Assembly: GCA_004078665.1 (NCBI GenBank)
Contig: SCFO01000008.1
Span: 62,001 to 126,000 of the forward strand
Reading direction: 5' to 3'
DNA: 64,000 bases
From: Halobacillus fulvus
GTDB lineage: Bacteria > Bacillota > Bacilli > Bacillales > Halobacillaceae
Below are positions 27,341 to 35,949 of the stretch, piece after piece. A program made the position numbers and the translations under genes. Under the pieces are notes generated by a model. The model worked only from the letters and a program-made list of their open reading frames with translations. It was not told where the DNA came from and did not search any database. Positions within the stretch are counted from its first letter, which is position 1, and each line of letters starts with the position of its first letter.

Positions 27341-27490
27341 ATGGAGGCGTTCTACTGGTTCTTTATTTTATCCGTAGTCATCGCGACGTTTTTCGTCATT
27401 TTTACATCTCTTTCGAAAAAGAGTTACTGGGTGATGGGAATCATTGCGGTTCTCTACGCGCTCATTCTCACCTGGAGCAGCTTTAACTAA
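27341..27490 (+). CDS. Tiny hypothetical membrane protein (49 aa)
   Basis: A 49-codon ORF beginning MEAFYWFFILSVVIATFFVI, with two hydrophobic segments (about 4-22 and 31-46) joined by SLSKKSYW. It starts 3 nt after the stop codon of the 87-residue gene, with AGAGG inside that gene's last codons. The tight spacing and the membrane-like composition support it as a real coupled gene. Function unknown. Confidence 0.6.
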   Translation: MEAFYWFFILSVVIATFFVIFTSLSKKSYWVMGIIAVLYALILTWSSFN

Positions 27491-27506
27491 TCCCCTTTCC
27501 CCCATC

Positions 27507-27535
27507 AAAAAAAAGACCGGCTGAACCGGTCTTTC
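27507..27535. terminator. Bidirectional terminator between convergent small genes
   Basis: Perfect 9-bp stem AAAGACCGG / CCGGTCTTT with a 5-nt loop. A run of eight T residues follows on the minus strand. Confidence 0.88.
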
Positions 27536-27756
27536 TACGACTTTCCTCTCTGCTTATTGATCGCTTCACGTATGTGATAAAGCTCTGCATACATGGCAGT
27601 AGCATACACGCTAATGATACTCAAAAACATCGATAGTACGAAAACAGAGCCATCTAAACCGAATCCTAGTACAGAAGCAAAACCTACGATGGCCCCTATA
27701 ATGATACCGATACCGGTTAATAGAATAATTTTTTGTAAGGTTACAGAATAAAACAT
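27535..27756 (-). CDS. Small hypothetical two-helix membrane protein (73 aa)
   Basis: A 73-residue protein, MFYSVTLQKIILLTGIGIIIGAI onwards, with two transmembrane segments (about 9-30 and 34-55) and a charged C-terminus (ELYHIREAINKQRGKS). The start at 27756 follows AGGAGAGG; the frame extends upstream to 27849 without a ribosome site. Flanked by its own terminator downstream and by the terminator of the symporter gene upstream, so it is monocistronic. No family recognised. Confidence 0.7.
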   Translation of the reverse strand: MFYSVTLQKIILLTGIGIIIGAIVGFASVLGFGLDGSVFVLSMFLSIISVYATAMYAELYHIREAINKQRGKS

Positions 27757-27831
27757 ACGACCACCTCTCCTCAACGAATTTATTTTCATATACCCGTGAG
27801 AACAGTCAGTTACACATGCTGTCAGAACATG

Positions 27832-27860
27832 AAAAAACCGCCACCTCAAAGGTAGCGGTT
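27832..27860 (-). terminator. Terminator of the dicarboxylate symporter gene
   Basis: 11-bp stem AACCGCCACCT / AGGTAGCGGTT with one mismatch and a 3-nt loop, then six T residues on the minus strand. Confidence 0.85.
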
Positions 27861-27867
27861 TAATTTA

Positions 27868-29103
27868 TTAGGCGTACATACGCTCTTCGTTCGACTTCTC
27901 GTGTTTTTTCTCAGTTTCAGCTACGACAACGGCACAAGCTGCGTCACCTGTAATATTCAAGGATGTACGAGCCATATCAAGCAAACGGTCGATTCCGATG
28001 ATCAAAGCGATACCTTCAACTGGAAGGGATACTTGATTCAAGACCATCGCAAGCATGATCAGACCGACACCTGGTACACCTGCCGTACCGATACTTGCAA
28101 GTACAGCGGTGAGGATGACCATCATGATTTGCGACATGGATAGGTCAGTGCTGTAGACCTGCGCGATGAAGACGGTCGCAACACCTTGCATGATTGCTGT
28201 ACCATCCATGTTGATTGTGGCTCCTAGCGGTTGTACGAAGCTACTGATCGGCTTTGGTACTCCAAGCTTTTCCTGAGCCTGTTTCATGGAAATCGGTAAA
28301 GTCGAGCTACTGCTTGACGTACTGAATCCGACGGTCATGGCCGGGAAGAACCCTTTAAGGAATTTGATGAAGTTCATTTTTCCTAAAAGCGTAACCGCAG
28401 AACCGTACGTGACGGCACCGTGGATAATCAGGGCGGCGATGACTACAAACATGTACATCAGCATAGCTTGGGCTCCATCGAGTCCCATCGACCCGATGGC
28501 AGATGCAAGCAAACCAAAAGCACCATACGGCGCGAACTTCATGATCAGGTTTACAAGATACATCATGATCTCATTTCCCTGTTCGATCAACTTCATAATG
28601 CCCTCTGTCTTCTTCCCTAGCATCGCTAAGGCAAGACCGATGAAGATTGAAAAGGCAATAATCTGAAGCATATTCCCTTCAACCATCGCTTGGATCGGGT
28701 TGGTCGGAATAATATTCGTAAAGGTTTCGACAACAGATGGCGCTTCCTGGCTTTCATATTCTGCACCAGATGGATCGATATCTATATTCCCCGGCTGAAC
28801 GATAAACGCAAGGGAGATCGCAATCGCAATTGCAATAGTCGTTGAAATCAGGAAAAATCCAATCGTTTTCCCACCGATACGTCCTAGCTTCTTCGGATCA
28901 CCTAGAGAAGCCGTTCCCAATGTGATGGAGAAGAATACGATCGGTACGACAAGCATCTTAATTAAGTTTAAGAATACTGTACCGAGGGGACTGAAAACAT
29001 AAGTGTCTAATTGAGTGAATAAATCTGGGGCTGTAAAATGCAAGGTTAAGCCAACAATGGCACCTAAAATTAACCCAATGAATATTTTTGTCGTCAAATT
29101 CAT
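27868..29103 (-). CDS. Dicarboxylate/amino acid:cation symporter (DAACS family, GltP-like)
   Basis: A 411-residue membrane symporter with eight helices and two re-entrant loops. Signatures are the serine-rich HP1 loop FSTSSSSSTLPISMKQAQ (about 260), NMDGTAIMQG in helix 7 (about 297) and the helix 8 substrate site RLLDMARTSLNITGDAACAVVVA. It takes up glutamate/aspartate or C4-dicarboxylates with H+ or Na+; Na+ coupling is plausible in a halophile but not shown. The ATG follows GAGGAGG. A promoter lies about 190 bp upstream. Confidence 0.9.
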   Translation of the reverse strand: MNLTTKIFIGLILGAIVGLTLHFTAPDLFTQLDTYVFSPLGTVFLNLIKMLVVPIVFFSITLGTASLGDPKKLGRIGGKTIGFFLISTTIAIAIAISLAFIVQPGNIDIDPSGAEYESQEAPSVVETFTNIIPTNPIQAMVEGNMLQIIAFSIFIGLALAMLGKKTEGIMKLIEQGNEIMMYLVNLIMKFAPYGAFGLLASAIGSMGLDGAQAMLMYMFVVIAALIIHGAVTYGSAVTLLGKMNFIKFLKGFFPAMTVGFSTSSSSSTLPISMKQAQEKLGVPKPISSFVQPLGATINMDGTAIMQGVATVFIAQVYSTDLSMSQIMMVILTAVLASIGTAGVPGVGLIMLAMVLNQVSLPVEGIALIIGIDRLLDMARTSLNITGDAACAVVVAETEKKHEKSNEERMYA

Positions 29104-29295
29104 TGTGTAACCTCCTCAACTTCTTGATGTAAATGCCCTGTCGCAAGGTTATACAGCGACCATTCCTGGCATTGTGCTATTTAGTTTTTTATGTGGGATT
29201 GGCTTGTGAGTACCGAGAATAAATGATGGAAAAAACGATGGGCAATTGTCTGAAAATAGTTTCAATTAAAGTAAGTTGGAAACGCGCCATAATAG
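29104..29295. other. Long 5' leader of the symporter gene
   Basis: About 190 nt between the predicted promoter and the start codon. No riboswitch or terminator fold was recognised. From 29325 to 29496 nothing further is evident. Confidence 0.4.
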
Positions 29296-29324
29296 ATTAT
29301 AGCACAGCAATTATCTAGTGTTAA
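29296..29324 (-). promoter_or_regulatory. Predicted SigA promoter of the symporter gene
   Basis: On the minus strand TTAACA (-35), a 17-bp spacer, and a perfect TATAAT (-10). Confidence 0.6.
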
Positions 29325-29496
29325 TAGCAAAAAGTGACAGATAATGTTGAAAAATAAAACTGATGGAAAAGTCCCTGTTTTCAATTCCTCATTCTTTTTC
29401 CTTAAACTATCATTTTCATCATTTGATTCATTCCATATACCTATATATGATGACTCCCGAACAGCCATTCACTTCTAAAAACGAATCCAAATGTAT

Positions 29497-29534
29497 AAAA
29501 GAAGGCTACCCTTTCATTAAGGATAGCCTTCTTT
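29497..29534 (-). terminator. Terminator of the S-box operon
   Basis: 14-bp stem AAAGAAGGCTACCC / GGATAGCCTTCTTT with one mismatch and a 9-nt loop, T-rich on the minus strand; directly after the acsA-like stop codon. Confidence 0.85.
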
Positions 29535-29537
29535 ATG

Positions 29538-31232
29538 TCATGAAGTTATGGCAGCAGATTCCCTCTTTTTCAATTCTCTCCTTAACACTTTTCCACTAAT
29601 TTGTGTTTTCGGCAATTCATCCAGCACTTCGATCTCTCTCGGTGCCGCATGAGCCGCTAATTTTCCTTTTACAAAAAGACGGATTTCTTCTTGAAGCTCA
29701 TCATTGAATGAATAACCGTCACCAAGTGTAATGAAAGCTTTGACGATTTCACCTCGGACCTGATCTGGCTTTCCGATGACACCAGCCTCTTGGACAGCCG
29801 GATGCTCGATCAGCTTACTTTCGACTTCAAAGGGACCGATCCGCTCTCCTGAAGAATTGATCATGTCGTCGCTTCTGCCTTGGAAGAAGACGTATCCATC
29901 CTCATCAAGATAAGCAAGATCTCCCGCAATGTACCACTCTTCTCCATAAGGAAAATACGATTGATACTTCTCAGGATTCTTCCAAACTTCTTTCATGATC
30001 GAAGGCCAGGAATGTTTAATCGCCAGATGCCCAGTTTCATAAGGGGGGAGCTTTTCACCATCCTCATCAAGGACAGCGACTTCGATACCAGGAATCGGTC
30101 TTCCCATAGAACCAGGCTTGATCGGCCTGGTCGGCAGATTCGCAATCAGCTGAGCTCCCGTTTCCGTCATCCACCATGTATCATGGATTCTTAATCCTAA
30201 CGATTCATATCCCCAGTAAATCACCTCAGGGTTCAACGGCTCCCCGACACTCAGAATGTGACGTAAAGCAGAGAGATCGTACCTGTTTTGGAGGTCTTCT
30301 CCCTTCGCCTTCAGCATCCGGAAAGCTGTCGGTGCACTGTACCAAACCGAAACCTGGGCTGTTTCTAAAACATCATACCACGCTTCCGCTGAAAAGCGGC
30401 CGCCGTGAATGACCGTGGTCACGCCGTTCAATAAAGGAGCAAACACTCCATACACAGTGCCCGTCACCCAGCCTGGATGTGCTGTACACCAGTACACATC
30501 GTCATCCTTTAGGTCGAGCACCCATCTGCCCGTCTGATACTGCTGGATCATATTGCGGTGGGCGTGAATGATGCCTTTTGGTTTTCCAGTTGAACCGCTT
30601 GTGTAGTGGATGTTCAATCCATCATCAAGATCGACCCACTCCACGTCCACTGTCACTTCTTCTTGTTCGGCTTCTTTTACAATCGGAATTTCATTGTCAG
30701 CTTTCGCCTCATCTGTTGTGAAAATATAGCGGAGACTCGGGATCTCTTTTTGATGAACACGTTCCATAAACGTCTGGTTTGTAATTAAGTATTGTCCCTC
30801 ACAATCGTTGATCCGATCTTTGACCGCCTCTTCCATAAACGCTTCGAAAAGCGGCCCGACAATGGCGCCGACTTTGATAGCCGCAAACATCGCGATATAT
30901 CCTTGCGGGTGCTTCGGCAGGAAAACAAATACGAAATCTCCCTTTTTCACTCCATGGCGCTTCAATACATTTGCCCACTGGTTGATCTCCTGCTGCAGTT
31001 CAGAAAATGTATAGGTCAGCCTTTCTTCATCGGAGAAATATGTGAGCGCGATTTTGTCGCCTTTTCCATCCTCTACATGGCGGTCGACACATTCATACGC
31101 CATGTTCACTTTTCCGGTTTCATACCAAGAGAAATGCCGATGGACGTCTTCCCACTCGAACGCTTCGTCTTCTATCCACTCGTTCTGGATATTGTAAGAT
31201 CCAGGCTGCGGATCAAGGACGGTTTTCCTCAT
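29538..31232 (-). CDS. acsA: AcsA-type acetate/acyl-CoA ligase
   Basis: A 564-residue adenylate-forming enzyme close to the B. subtilis AcsA family. The P-loop-like motif YTSGSTGKPKG is at 210-220, and IHDTWWMTETG and GDLAYLDEDGY are present. The C-terminal catalytic lysine is K548 in PKTQISGKVLRR, where one residue is inserted relative to the usual PKTRSGK. It activates acetate (or another short acid) to acyl-CoA. It is the last gene of the S-box-led operon, 15 nt behind the ABC ATPase, so a role linked to sulfur or methionine metabolism is suggested. A housekeeping acsA may exist elsewhere. The start follows AAGGAGG. Confidence 0.88.
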   Translation of the reverse strand: MRKTVLDPQPGSYNIQNEWIEDEAFEWEDVHRHFSWYETGKVNMAYECVDRHVEDGKGDKIALTYFSDEERLTYTFSELQQEINQWANVLKRHGVKKGDFVFVFLPKHPQGYIAMFAAIKVGAIVGPLFEAFMEEAVKDRINDCEGQYLITNQTFMERVHQKEIPSLRYIFTTDEAKADNEIPIVKEAEQEEVTVDVEWVDLDDGLNIHYTSGSTGKPKGIIHAHRNMIQQYQTGRWVLDLKDDDVYWCTAHPGWVTGTVYGVFAPLLNGVTTVIHGGRFSAEAWYDVLETAQVSVWYSAPTAFRMLKAKGEDLQNRYDLSALRHILSVGEPLNPEVIYWGYESLGLRIHDTWWMTETGAQLIANLPTRPIKPGSMGRPIPGIEVAVLDEDGEKLPPYETGHLAIKHSWPSIMKEVWKNPEKYQSYFPYGEEWYIAGDLAYLDEDGYVFFQGRSDDMINSSGERIGPFEVESKLIEHPAVQEAGVIGKPDQVRGEIVKAFITLGDGYSFNDELQEEIRLFVKGKLAAHAAPREIEVLDELPKTQISGKVLRRELKKRESAAITS

Positions 31233-31247
31233 CCTTTTAAACCTCCT

Positions 31248-31961
31248 TTATCTTTTCGTAAAATCCAATTCACTTAAGATTTCATCCTTCAGCTGAGCGA
31301 GATGGACATCTCCCCGCTTCCTCGGTTTTGGACGATTGACGAAAAGCTCTGACTCAATTTGTCCCGGCTGGCCTCTCATAATGACAATCCGATCACACAA
31401 GTAAAGCGCCTCATCAATGTCATGAGTCACCAGCAAAGTCGTTGTATGGTGCTTTTCCCAAATTGATAAAAGCAGGTCCTGAAGCTGCATCTTCGTAAAG
31501 GCGTCCAAGGCACTGAACGGCTCGTCAAGAAGCAGAATTTCTGGACGATTGAGTAACGACCGGGCAATGGCTACCCTCTGTGCCATGCCACCTGATAAAT
31601 CCTTTGGATAATGGCGCTCAAATCCTGCAAGGCCTACCGTTTCAATCAACTCTTGCGCTTGTGCTTTCCTCGATTTATCCTTCACGCCGAAGCTGATATT
31701 CTCTTCAACCGTAAGCCACGGCATTAAACGTGGTTCCTGAAACATCATGCCGAATGCTTCTTCAGGACGGTCCGATCCTGTCTGGATGTCTCCTTCAAAA
31801 CCCGCATCAAGGCCTGACAAGACGCGCAGCAACGTGCTTTTGCCACAGCCGCTCGTTCCGAGAACTCCGACGACTTCCCCTTTTTTCAAGGATAGATCGA
31901 CATTTCGGAACCCGGCTTTCCCTTCCTGAAAAATTCTCGACACACGATTTACGGTCAACAT
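31248..31961 (-). CDS. SsuB/TauB-type ABC transporter ATPase
   Basis: A 237-residue ABC ATPase. Walker A is GTSGCGKST (about 35-43), Q-loop MMFQEPRLMPWL, signature LSGGMAQR, Walker B ILLLDEPFSALD, H-loop LVTHD. This subtype (nitrate/sulfonate/taurine, COG1116) pairs with the permease and lipoprotein encoded just upstream. Spacing of 15 nt to each neighbour supports one operon under the SAM riboswitch. The substrate is probably an organosulfur compound, inferred from control and gene neighbours. Confidence 0.9.
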   Translation of the reverse strand: MLTVNRVSRIFQEGKAGFRNVDLSLKKGEVVGVLGTSGCGKSTLLRVLSGLDAGFEGDIQTGSDRPEEAFGMMFQEPRLMPWLTVEENISFGVKDKSRKAQAQELIETVGLAGFERHYPKDLSGGMAQRVAIARSLLNRPEILLLDEPFSALDAFTKMQLQDLLLSIWEKHHTTTLLVTHDIDEALYLCDRIVIMRGQPGQIESELFVNRPKPRKRGDVHLAQLKDEILSELDFTKR

Positions 31962-31976
31962 AAGATGTCCCCTTCC

Positions 31977-32816
31977 TTATGAAGCATTTTCAACATTGTC
32001 CTGCCACCTGAGCGTCCGTTTTTCGATCCGTTTTAAGATTTCATCGGTCAATTTCCCGAAGATCGCAAACAGAATGATGCTGCCGATCACAAGCTCCGGT
32101 GCCGATGTATTTTGCCCGAACACCATCAAATAACCAAGCCCCTGGCTCGCTCCTAACAATTCAGCCGCGACGACGAACATCCACCCTAAGCTAAGTCCAC
32201 TTCGGATCCCTACTAAAAAGGATGGCAGGGCAGCTGGTAAAATGATCCGGCGAATCTGCTGCAGGCTTGTGAAGTTATACATCCTTCCGACTTCGATCAG
32301 TTTCCTGTCGATCCCTTGAATACCTGACGTCAAATTCAAATAAACCGGGAAGAAAACACCGACCGCAACGAGCGTGACTTTGGATGCTTCGCCGATGCCG
32401 ATCCAAAGGACAAACAATGGCACCCACGCCAGGGAAGGAATCGCTCGCAAGGCCTGAAGCATTGGATCAAGCAGGCGATGAATCGTTTTGTTATATCCTG
32501 TAGCCGCACCGAGTACGACGGCGACAGCTGATCCGGCAAGAAAGCCGAAGAACACCCGGTATAGCGTAATGCCGATATGCCCCCACAGTTCACCTTCCTG
32601 AGCCATGGTCGTGATTTCCTCGATGACGGTCGTAGGAGCTGGCAGGAGGTGAGAAGCGACCCACCCTGCCCTTGATGCATACTCCCAAACGACAAGCAGC
32701 AATACGGGAATGACACTGCCTAATAGGAGATTAGAGTTCCAAGTACGTAAGGTTGTTTTCTTGTTCTTCTTCTCTTTTACAGAAGGGGTGACGGCGGTCT
32801 CTGTTCGACTGGACAT
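31977..32816 (-). CDS. SsuC-type ABC transporter permease
   Basis: A 279-residue permease with six transmembrane segments after a basic cytoplasmic N-terminus. The EAA-like loop (EVGRMYNFTSLQQIRRIILPAALPSFLVGIRSGLSLGWMFVVAAELLGA) is typical of the sulfonate/taurine/nitrate group. It forms the channel with the ATPase gene 15 nt downstream and the binding lipoprotein gene 20 nt upstream. Start ATG follows AAAGGAAC. Confidence 0.9.
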   Translation of the reverse strand: MSSRTETAVTPSVKEKKNKKTTLRTWNSNLLLGSVIPVLLLVVWEYASRAGWVASHLLPAPTTVIEEITTMAQEGELWGHIGITLYRVFFGFLAGSAVAVVLGAATGYNKTIHRLLDPMLQALRAIPSLAWVPLFVLWIGIGEASKVTLVAVGVFFPVYLNLTSGIQGIDRKLIEVGRMYNFTSLQQIRRIILPAALPSFLVGIRSGLSLGWMFVVAAELLGASQGLGYLMVFGQNTSAPELVIGSIILFAIFGKLTDEILKRIEKRTLRWQDNVENAS

Positions 32817-32836
32817 GTTCCTTTCCTCCCCTTGAT

Positions 32837-33829
32837 TTATTCATTGATGACTTTTTCAGCATATTCCGGGTTGATCATTTCTTCTGTCAGTTCGTCGATA
32901 TTGGCATCCGCATCGATGACTTCTTCTTCCTGAAGGACGTCTCCAGCTCCTTTGATCGTGTTGATCACATCTTCATTCGGAATCGCATTCGAGAAGTCGT
33001 TACGCTCAAGGCCTTTCTTCGCAACCTCAAGATCAAGATTCGCTTCATCCGCTAGAATTTGAGCCGCTTCATCTGGATTTTCGACGGTCCATTTTCTTGC
33101 TTCTTCATAAGCTTCGATGACGGCTTCGACGACTTCCGGATACTGCTCCGCATAATCAGAGCGTACATTCAGCGTTCCGTACGTATTGTAATCGGGGTTT
33201 CTATAAAAAAGCTCCGCACCAGATTCAAGTTCATTTCTTGCCATATGTGGATCCAGACCAGCCCAGGCATCCACGTTGCCTGAATTAAGCGCACTCGCTC
33301 CTTCTGGGTGCTGCAAGTTTACGAGTTCAATATCATCTGTGGACAATCCGCTATCTTTCAACGCGCGAATAAGGAAAATATATGGATCTGTACCTAACGT
33401 CGCCGCTACTTTTTTCCCTTTCAAATCTTCCACGGATTCAATCTCGGAGTCCGGGTTCGTGACAAGCGCCGTCCACTCCGGTTTGGAATAAAGATAGACC
33501 GATTCAATCGGTGCGTTATTAGCCTTTGCCATCAGCGCAGCTGCTCCTGCTGTCGATCCGAAATCGACACTGCTTGAATTCAAGAATTCGAGTGCTTTGT
33601 TACTTCCTTGAGATAAAACAAACTCGACATCCTCAACCCCAAGCTCCTTCAATGCTTCTTCAGCAAAGCCTTTTTCCTTCAGAACAAGGCTTGTCGGGGA
33701 ATAATAGGCGTAATCCAGAGTGACTTTGCTCGGCAGCCCTTCCTCCCCTTCCGCATTACCTGAGCATCCGGCTAGAACAATGCTCAGGATCAATAGTCCA
33801 ATAATTGAAATTAAACGTGGGCTTTTCAT
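32837..33829 (-). CDS. SsuA-like substrate-binding lipoprotein
   Basis: A 330-residue extracytoplasmic binding protein. The signal peptide ends in lipobox IVLAGC (Cys22), so it is lipid-anchored. The body is of the NMT1/SsuA type: YYSPTSLVLKEKGFAEEAL, SSVDFGSTAGAAALMAK, EDLKGKKVAATLGTDPYIFLIRAL and a DAWAGLDPHMA segment. Family members bind aliphatic sulfonates, taurine, nitrate or thiamine precursors. Here the S-box favours a sulfur source or methionine precursor. No sulfonate monooxygenase (SsuD) is encoded in the operon. Start follows TAGGAGG. Confidence 0.88.
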   Translation of the reverse strand: MKSPRLISIIGLLILSIVLAGCSGNAEGEEGLPSKVTLDYAYYSPTSLVLKEKGFAEEALKELGVEDVEFVLSQGSNKALEFLNSSSVDFGSTAGAAALMAKANNAPIESVYLYSKPEWTALVTNPDSEIESVEDLKGKKVAATLGTDPYIFLIRALKDSGLSTDDIELVNLQHPEGASALNSGNVDAWAGLDPHMARNELESGAELFYRNPDYNTYGTLNVRSDYAEQYPEVVEAVIEAYEEARKWTVENPDEAAQILADEANLDLEVAKKGLERNDFSNAIPNEDVINTIKGAGDVLQEEEVIDADANIDELTEEMINPEYAEKVINE

Positions 33830-33851
33830 TCGATGATTTCCTCCTAGTTAT

Positions 33852-35639
33852 TTAAATTTCACAGGCGTACGTTTCAATGGTTCCTCTTAAGCGCTGAGCT
33901 TCTTTATACGTACAGCGGTTATGAACGACTTCAAGTCCCGCATCACTTGCAATTTGGGCGGCTTTTGGAGCAATGACTCCCTCCTGAAGCCAGAATACTT
34001 TCGGTTTGACGACCGCTGCCTCTTTCGCAATTTCAATGGCTGCTTCCGGACTTCTGAACACTTGGACAACGTCAATATCAAACGGAATCGATCCCAGATC
34101 CGGATACGCTTTTTCGCCTAACACTTCGGTTTCTCGTGGATTGACTGGAACGATTTGATAGCCGAGCCTCTGCATTTTTCTCGCCAGACGGTGACTTGGA
34201 CGGGACGGTTTGCCGCTTAATCCGACAACAGCGAGTCGTTTCGGACGCGTCACCTGCTCCGCTTCCACCGTTTCTTTCACCTGCGGAGACTGCAAGGCCC
34301 ACTTGATGACTCCTTCATCGTTTTCGGTAATGCCACGATCCGATTGTTTTCCAGTAGCTGTCGCAATCGCTCGGTCCAGATCATGAATTAAATCTTTCGT
34401 GGACTCGAGTCCGATGGAGAGACGAATTAATTCTTCTTTTACGCCGCTTGCTTCCAGCTCTTCTGCAGACAATTGCTGGTGTGTAGTGGAAGCCGGGTGA
34501 ATGATGAGCGATTTGGCATCTCCGACGTTCGCGACGTGCGACCAAAGCGAAATGTTGTTGATGATTTCTCTCCCTGCTTCGCGGCCGCCTTTGATTCCAA
34601 AGTTGACGATCGATCCAAACCCTCCATCCAAGTATTTATTGGCGAGTTCGTGAGCCGGATGCTCTTTCAAACCAGGGTAGGCGACCCACTCTACATCTGC
34701 ATGATTATTTAAGTATTCAGCGATTTCCTGAGCATTGTCACTGTGGCGTGCGACCCTTAGATGCAACGTTTCTAATCCTTGAAGCAGTAAAAATGCGTTT
34801 TGCGGACTCAAACAGGAACCGAAGTCACGCAACAGTTGAACCCGTAGCTTCGTAATGAAAGCGAGCGTTCCGAAATCGGCTGTATAGACAATCCCGTTAT
34901 AGCTGGCATCCGGTTCGGTGAAGACCGGGAATTTTTCGTTGTTCCAATTGAACTGACCTCCGTCGACGACGACACCGCCGATGGCTGTTCCATGACCGCC
35001 AATCCATTTGGTCGCGGAGTGAACGACGATATCTGCTCCGTGTTCAATCGGTTTGCATAAGTATGGGGTGGCGAATGTATTGTCGACGATCAGTGGAATG
35101 TCATGCTCATGAGCGATGCTCGAGACTTTTTCAATATCGAGCACATGCAGGCTCGGGTTTCCGATCGTTTCAGCGAAAATGGCTTTCGTCTGATCTGTGA
35201 TCGCTCCCCTGAAATTCTCAGGATCTTCAGGGTCTACGAACGTAACTTTAATGCCATATCGCGGTAAAGTATTAGCGAATAAATTATACGTTCCGCCGTA
35301 TAAATTGGCAGCTGCAACAATTTCATCGCCAGCTCCAGCGATATTCATAATCGACAAGGCAATTGCTGACATTCCAGACGACGTAGCCACAGACGCGACG
35401 CCGCCTTCGAGAAGCGCCATCCGTTTTTCGAACACATCCACCGTCGGATTTCCGATCCGTGAATAAATGTTGCCTGGTTCATCTAAAGAAAATAAACTCT
35501 GGGCGTGTTCTGTGTCGTGGAAGACGTAAGATGTTGTTTGGTAAATCGGTACGGCACGCGAACCCGTTGTAGGATCTGGGGATTGACCACCGTGCAGGGA
35601 AATCGTATCGACATCATAACTTTCAAAAGGCTTACTCAT
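33852..35639 (-). CDS. metY: O-acetylhomoserine sulfhydrylase (MetY-type) fused to a C-terminal YneT-type CoA-binding domain
   Basis: A 595-residue two-domain protein. Residues 1 to about 430 are a complete Cys/Met-metabolism PLP enzyme of the MetY type (TISLHGGQSPDPTTGSRAVP; ATSSGMSAI; DNTFATPYL; PLP Lys211 in HSATKWIGGHG; LIHPASTTHQQL), making homocysteine from O-acetylhomoserine and sulfide. After a charged linker, residues about 467-585 match CoA_binding_2 proteins such as B. subtilis YneT: RLAVVGLSGKPSRPSH, IVPVNPRE, VFRSPEAAIEIAKEA and NRCTYKEAQRL. YneT proteins are normally separate and about 135 residues. The reading frame is uninterrupted across the junction. First gene of the S-box operon, 22 nt before the transporter genes. 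The role of the added domain is unknown. Confidence 0.9.
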   Translation of the reverse strand: MSKPFESYDVDTISLHGGQSPDPTTGSRAVPIYQTTSYVFHDTEHAQSLFSLDEPGNIYSRIGNPTVDVFEKRMALLEGGVASVATSSGMSAIALSIMNIAGAGDEIVAAANLYGGTYNLFANTLPRYGIKVTFVDPEDPENFRGAITDQTKAIFAETIGNPSLHVLDIEKVSSIAHEHDIPLIVDNTFATPYLCKPIEHGADIVVHSATKWIGGHGTAIGGVVVDGGQFNWNNEKFPVFTEPDASYNGIVYTADFGTLAFITKLRVQLLRDFGSCLSPQNAFLLLQGLETLHLRVARHSDNAQEIAEYLNNHADVEWVAYPGLKEHPAHELANKYLDGGFGSIVNFGIKGGREAGREIINNISLWSHVANVGDAKSLIIHPASTTHQQLSAEELEASGVKEELIRLSIGLESTKDLIHDLDRAIATATGKQSDRGITENDEGVIKWALQSPQVKETVEAEQVTRPKRLAVVGLSGKPSRPSHRLARKMQRLGYQIVPVNPRETEVLGEKAYPDLGSIPFDIDVVQVFRSPEAAIEIAKEAAVVKPKVFWLQEGVIAPKAAQIASDAGLEVVHNRCTYKEAQRLRGTIETYACEI

Positions 35640-35721
35640 TTTGTATTCCTCCTAGTTGATTAAACTTATAAAAATACTTTGTTTTATGGTGATAAAGTCT
35701 TTGGCTATTTGTTTTTTGCCA

Positions 35722-35755
35722 TCAAAAAACCCCTCTTCCTGATAAGAAGAGGGGT
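35722..35755 (-). terminator. S-box expression-platform terminator
   Basis: Perfect 9-bp stem CCCCTCTTC / GAAGAGGGG with a 7-nt loop, then six T residues on the minus strand, between the SAM aptamer and the metY-type start. Confidence 0.92.
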
Positions 35756-35769
35756 GGATATACCGGTCC

Positions 35770-35887
35770 TCCTCTTATCTTCCAGATCGTGACCATGATC
35801 TGTAGGATTTAGCACCTTTTCAAACCGATGTTTGAAGGTTGCCGGGCTTCACAGGGCCTATTCCCTCAGCCGCTCTTGATAAGAGTC
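35770..35887 (-). promoter_or_regulatory. SAM-I riboswitch (S-box)
   Basis: On the minus strand the P1 strand CTCTTATCAAGAG is followed by GGCTGAGGGAATAGGCCC, GAAGCCCGGCAACC, GGTGCTAAATCCTACAGA and the closing GATAAGAG, the full S-box consensus in order. The aptamer precedes an intrinsic terminator, so SAM should repress the metY/ssu-like/acsA-like operon. Confidence 0.96.
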
Positions 35888-35949
35888 TGATATGAAATTT
35901 TAACTATGTTGAGAATTATATAGACGTTCTGTCTGAATGTCAATAATTT

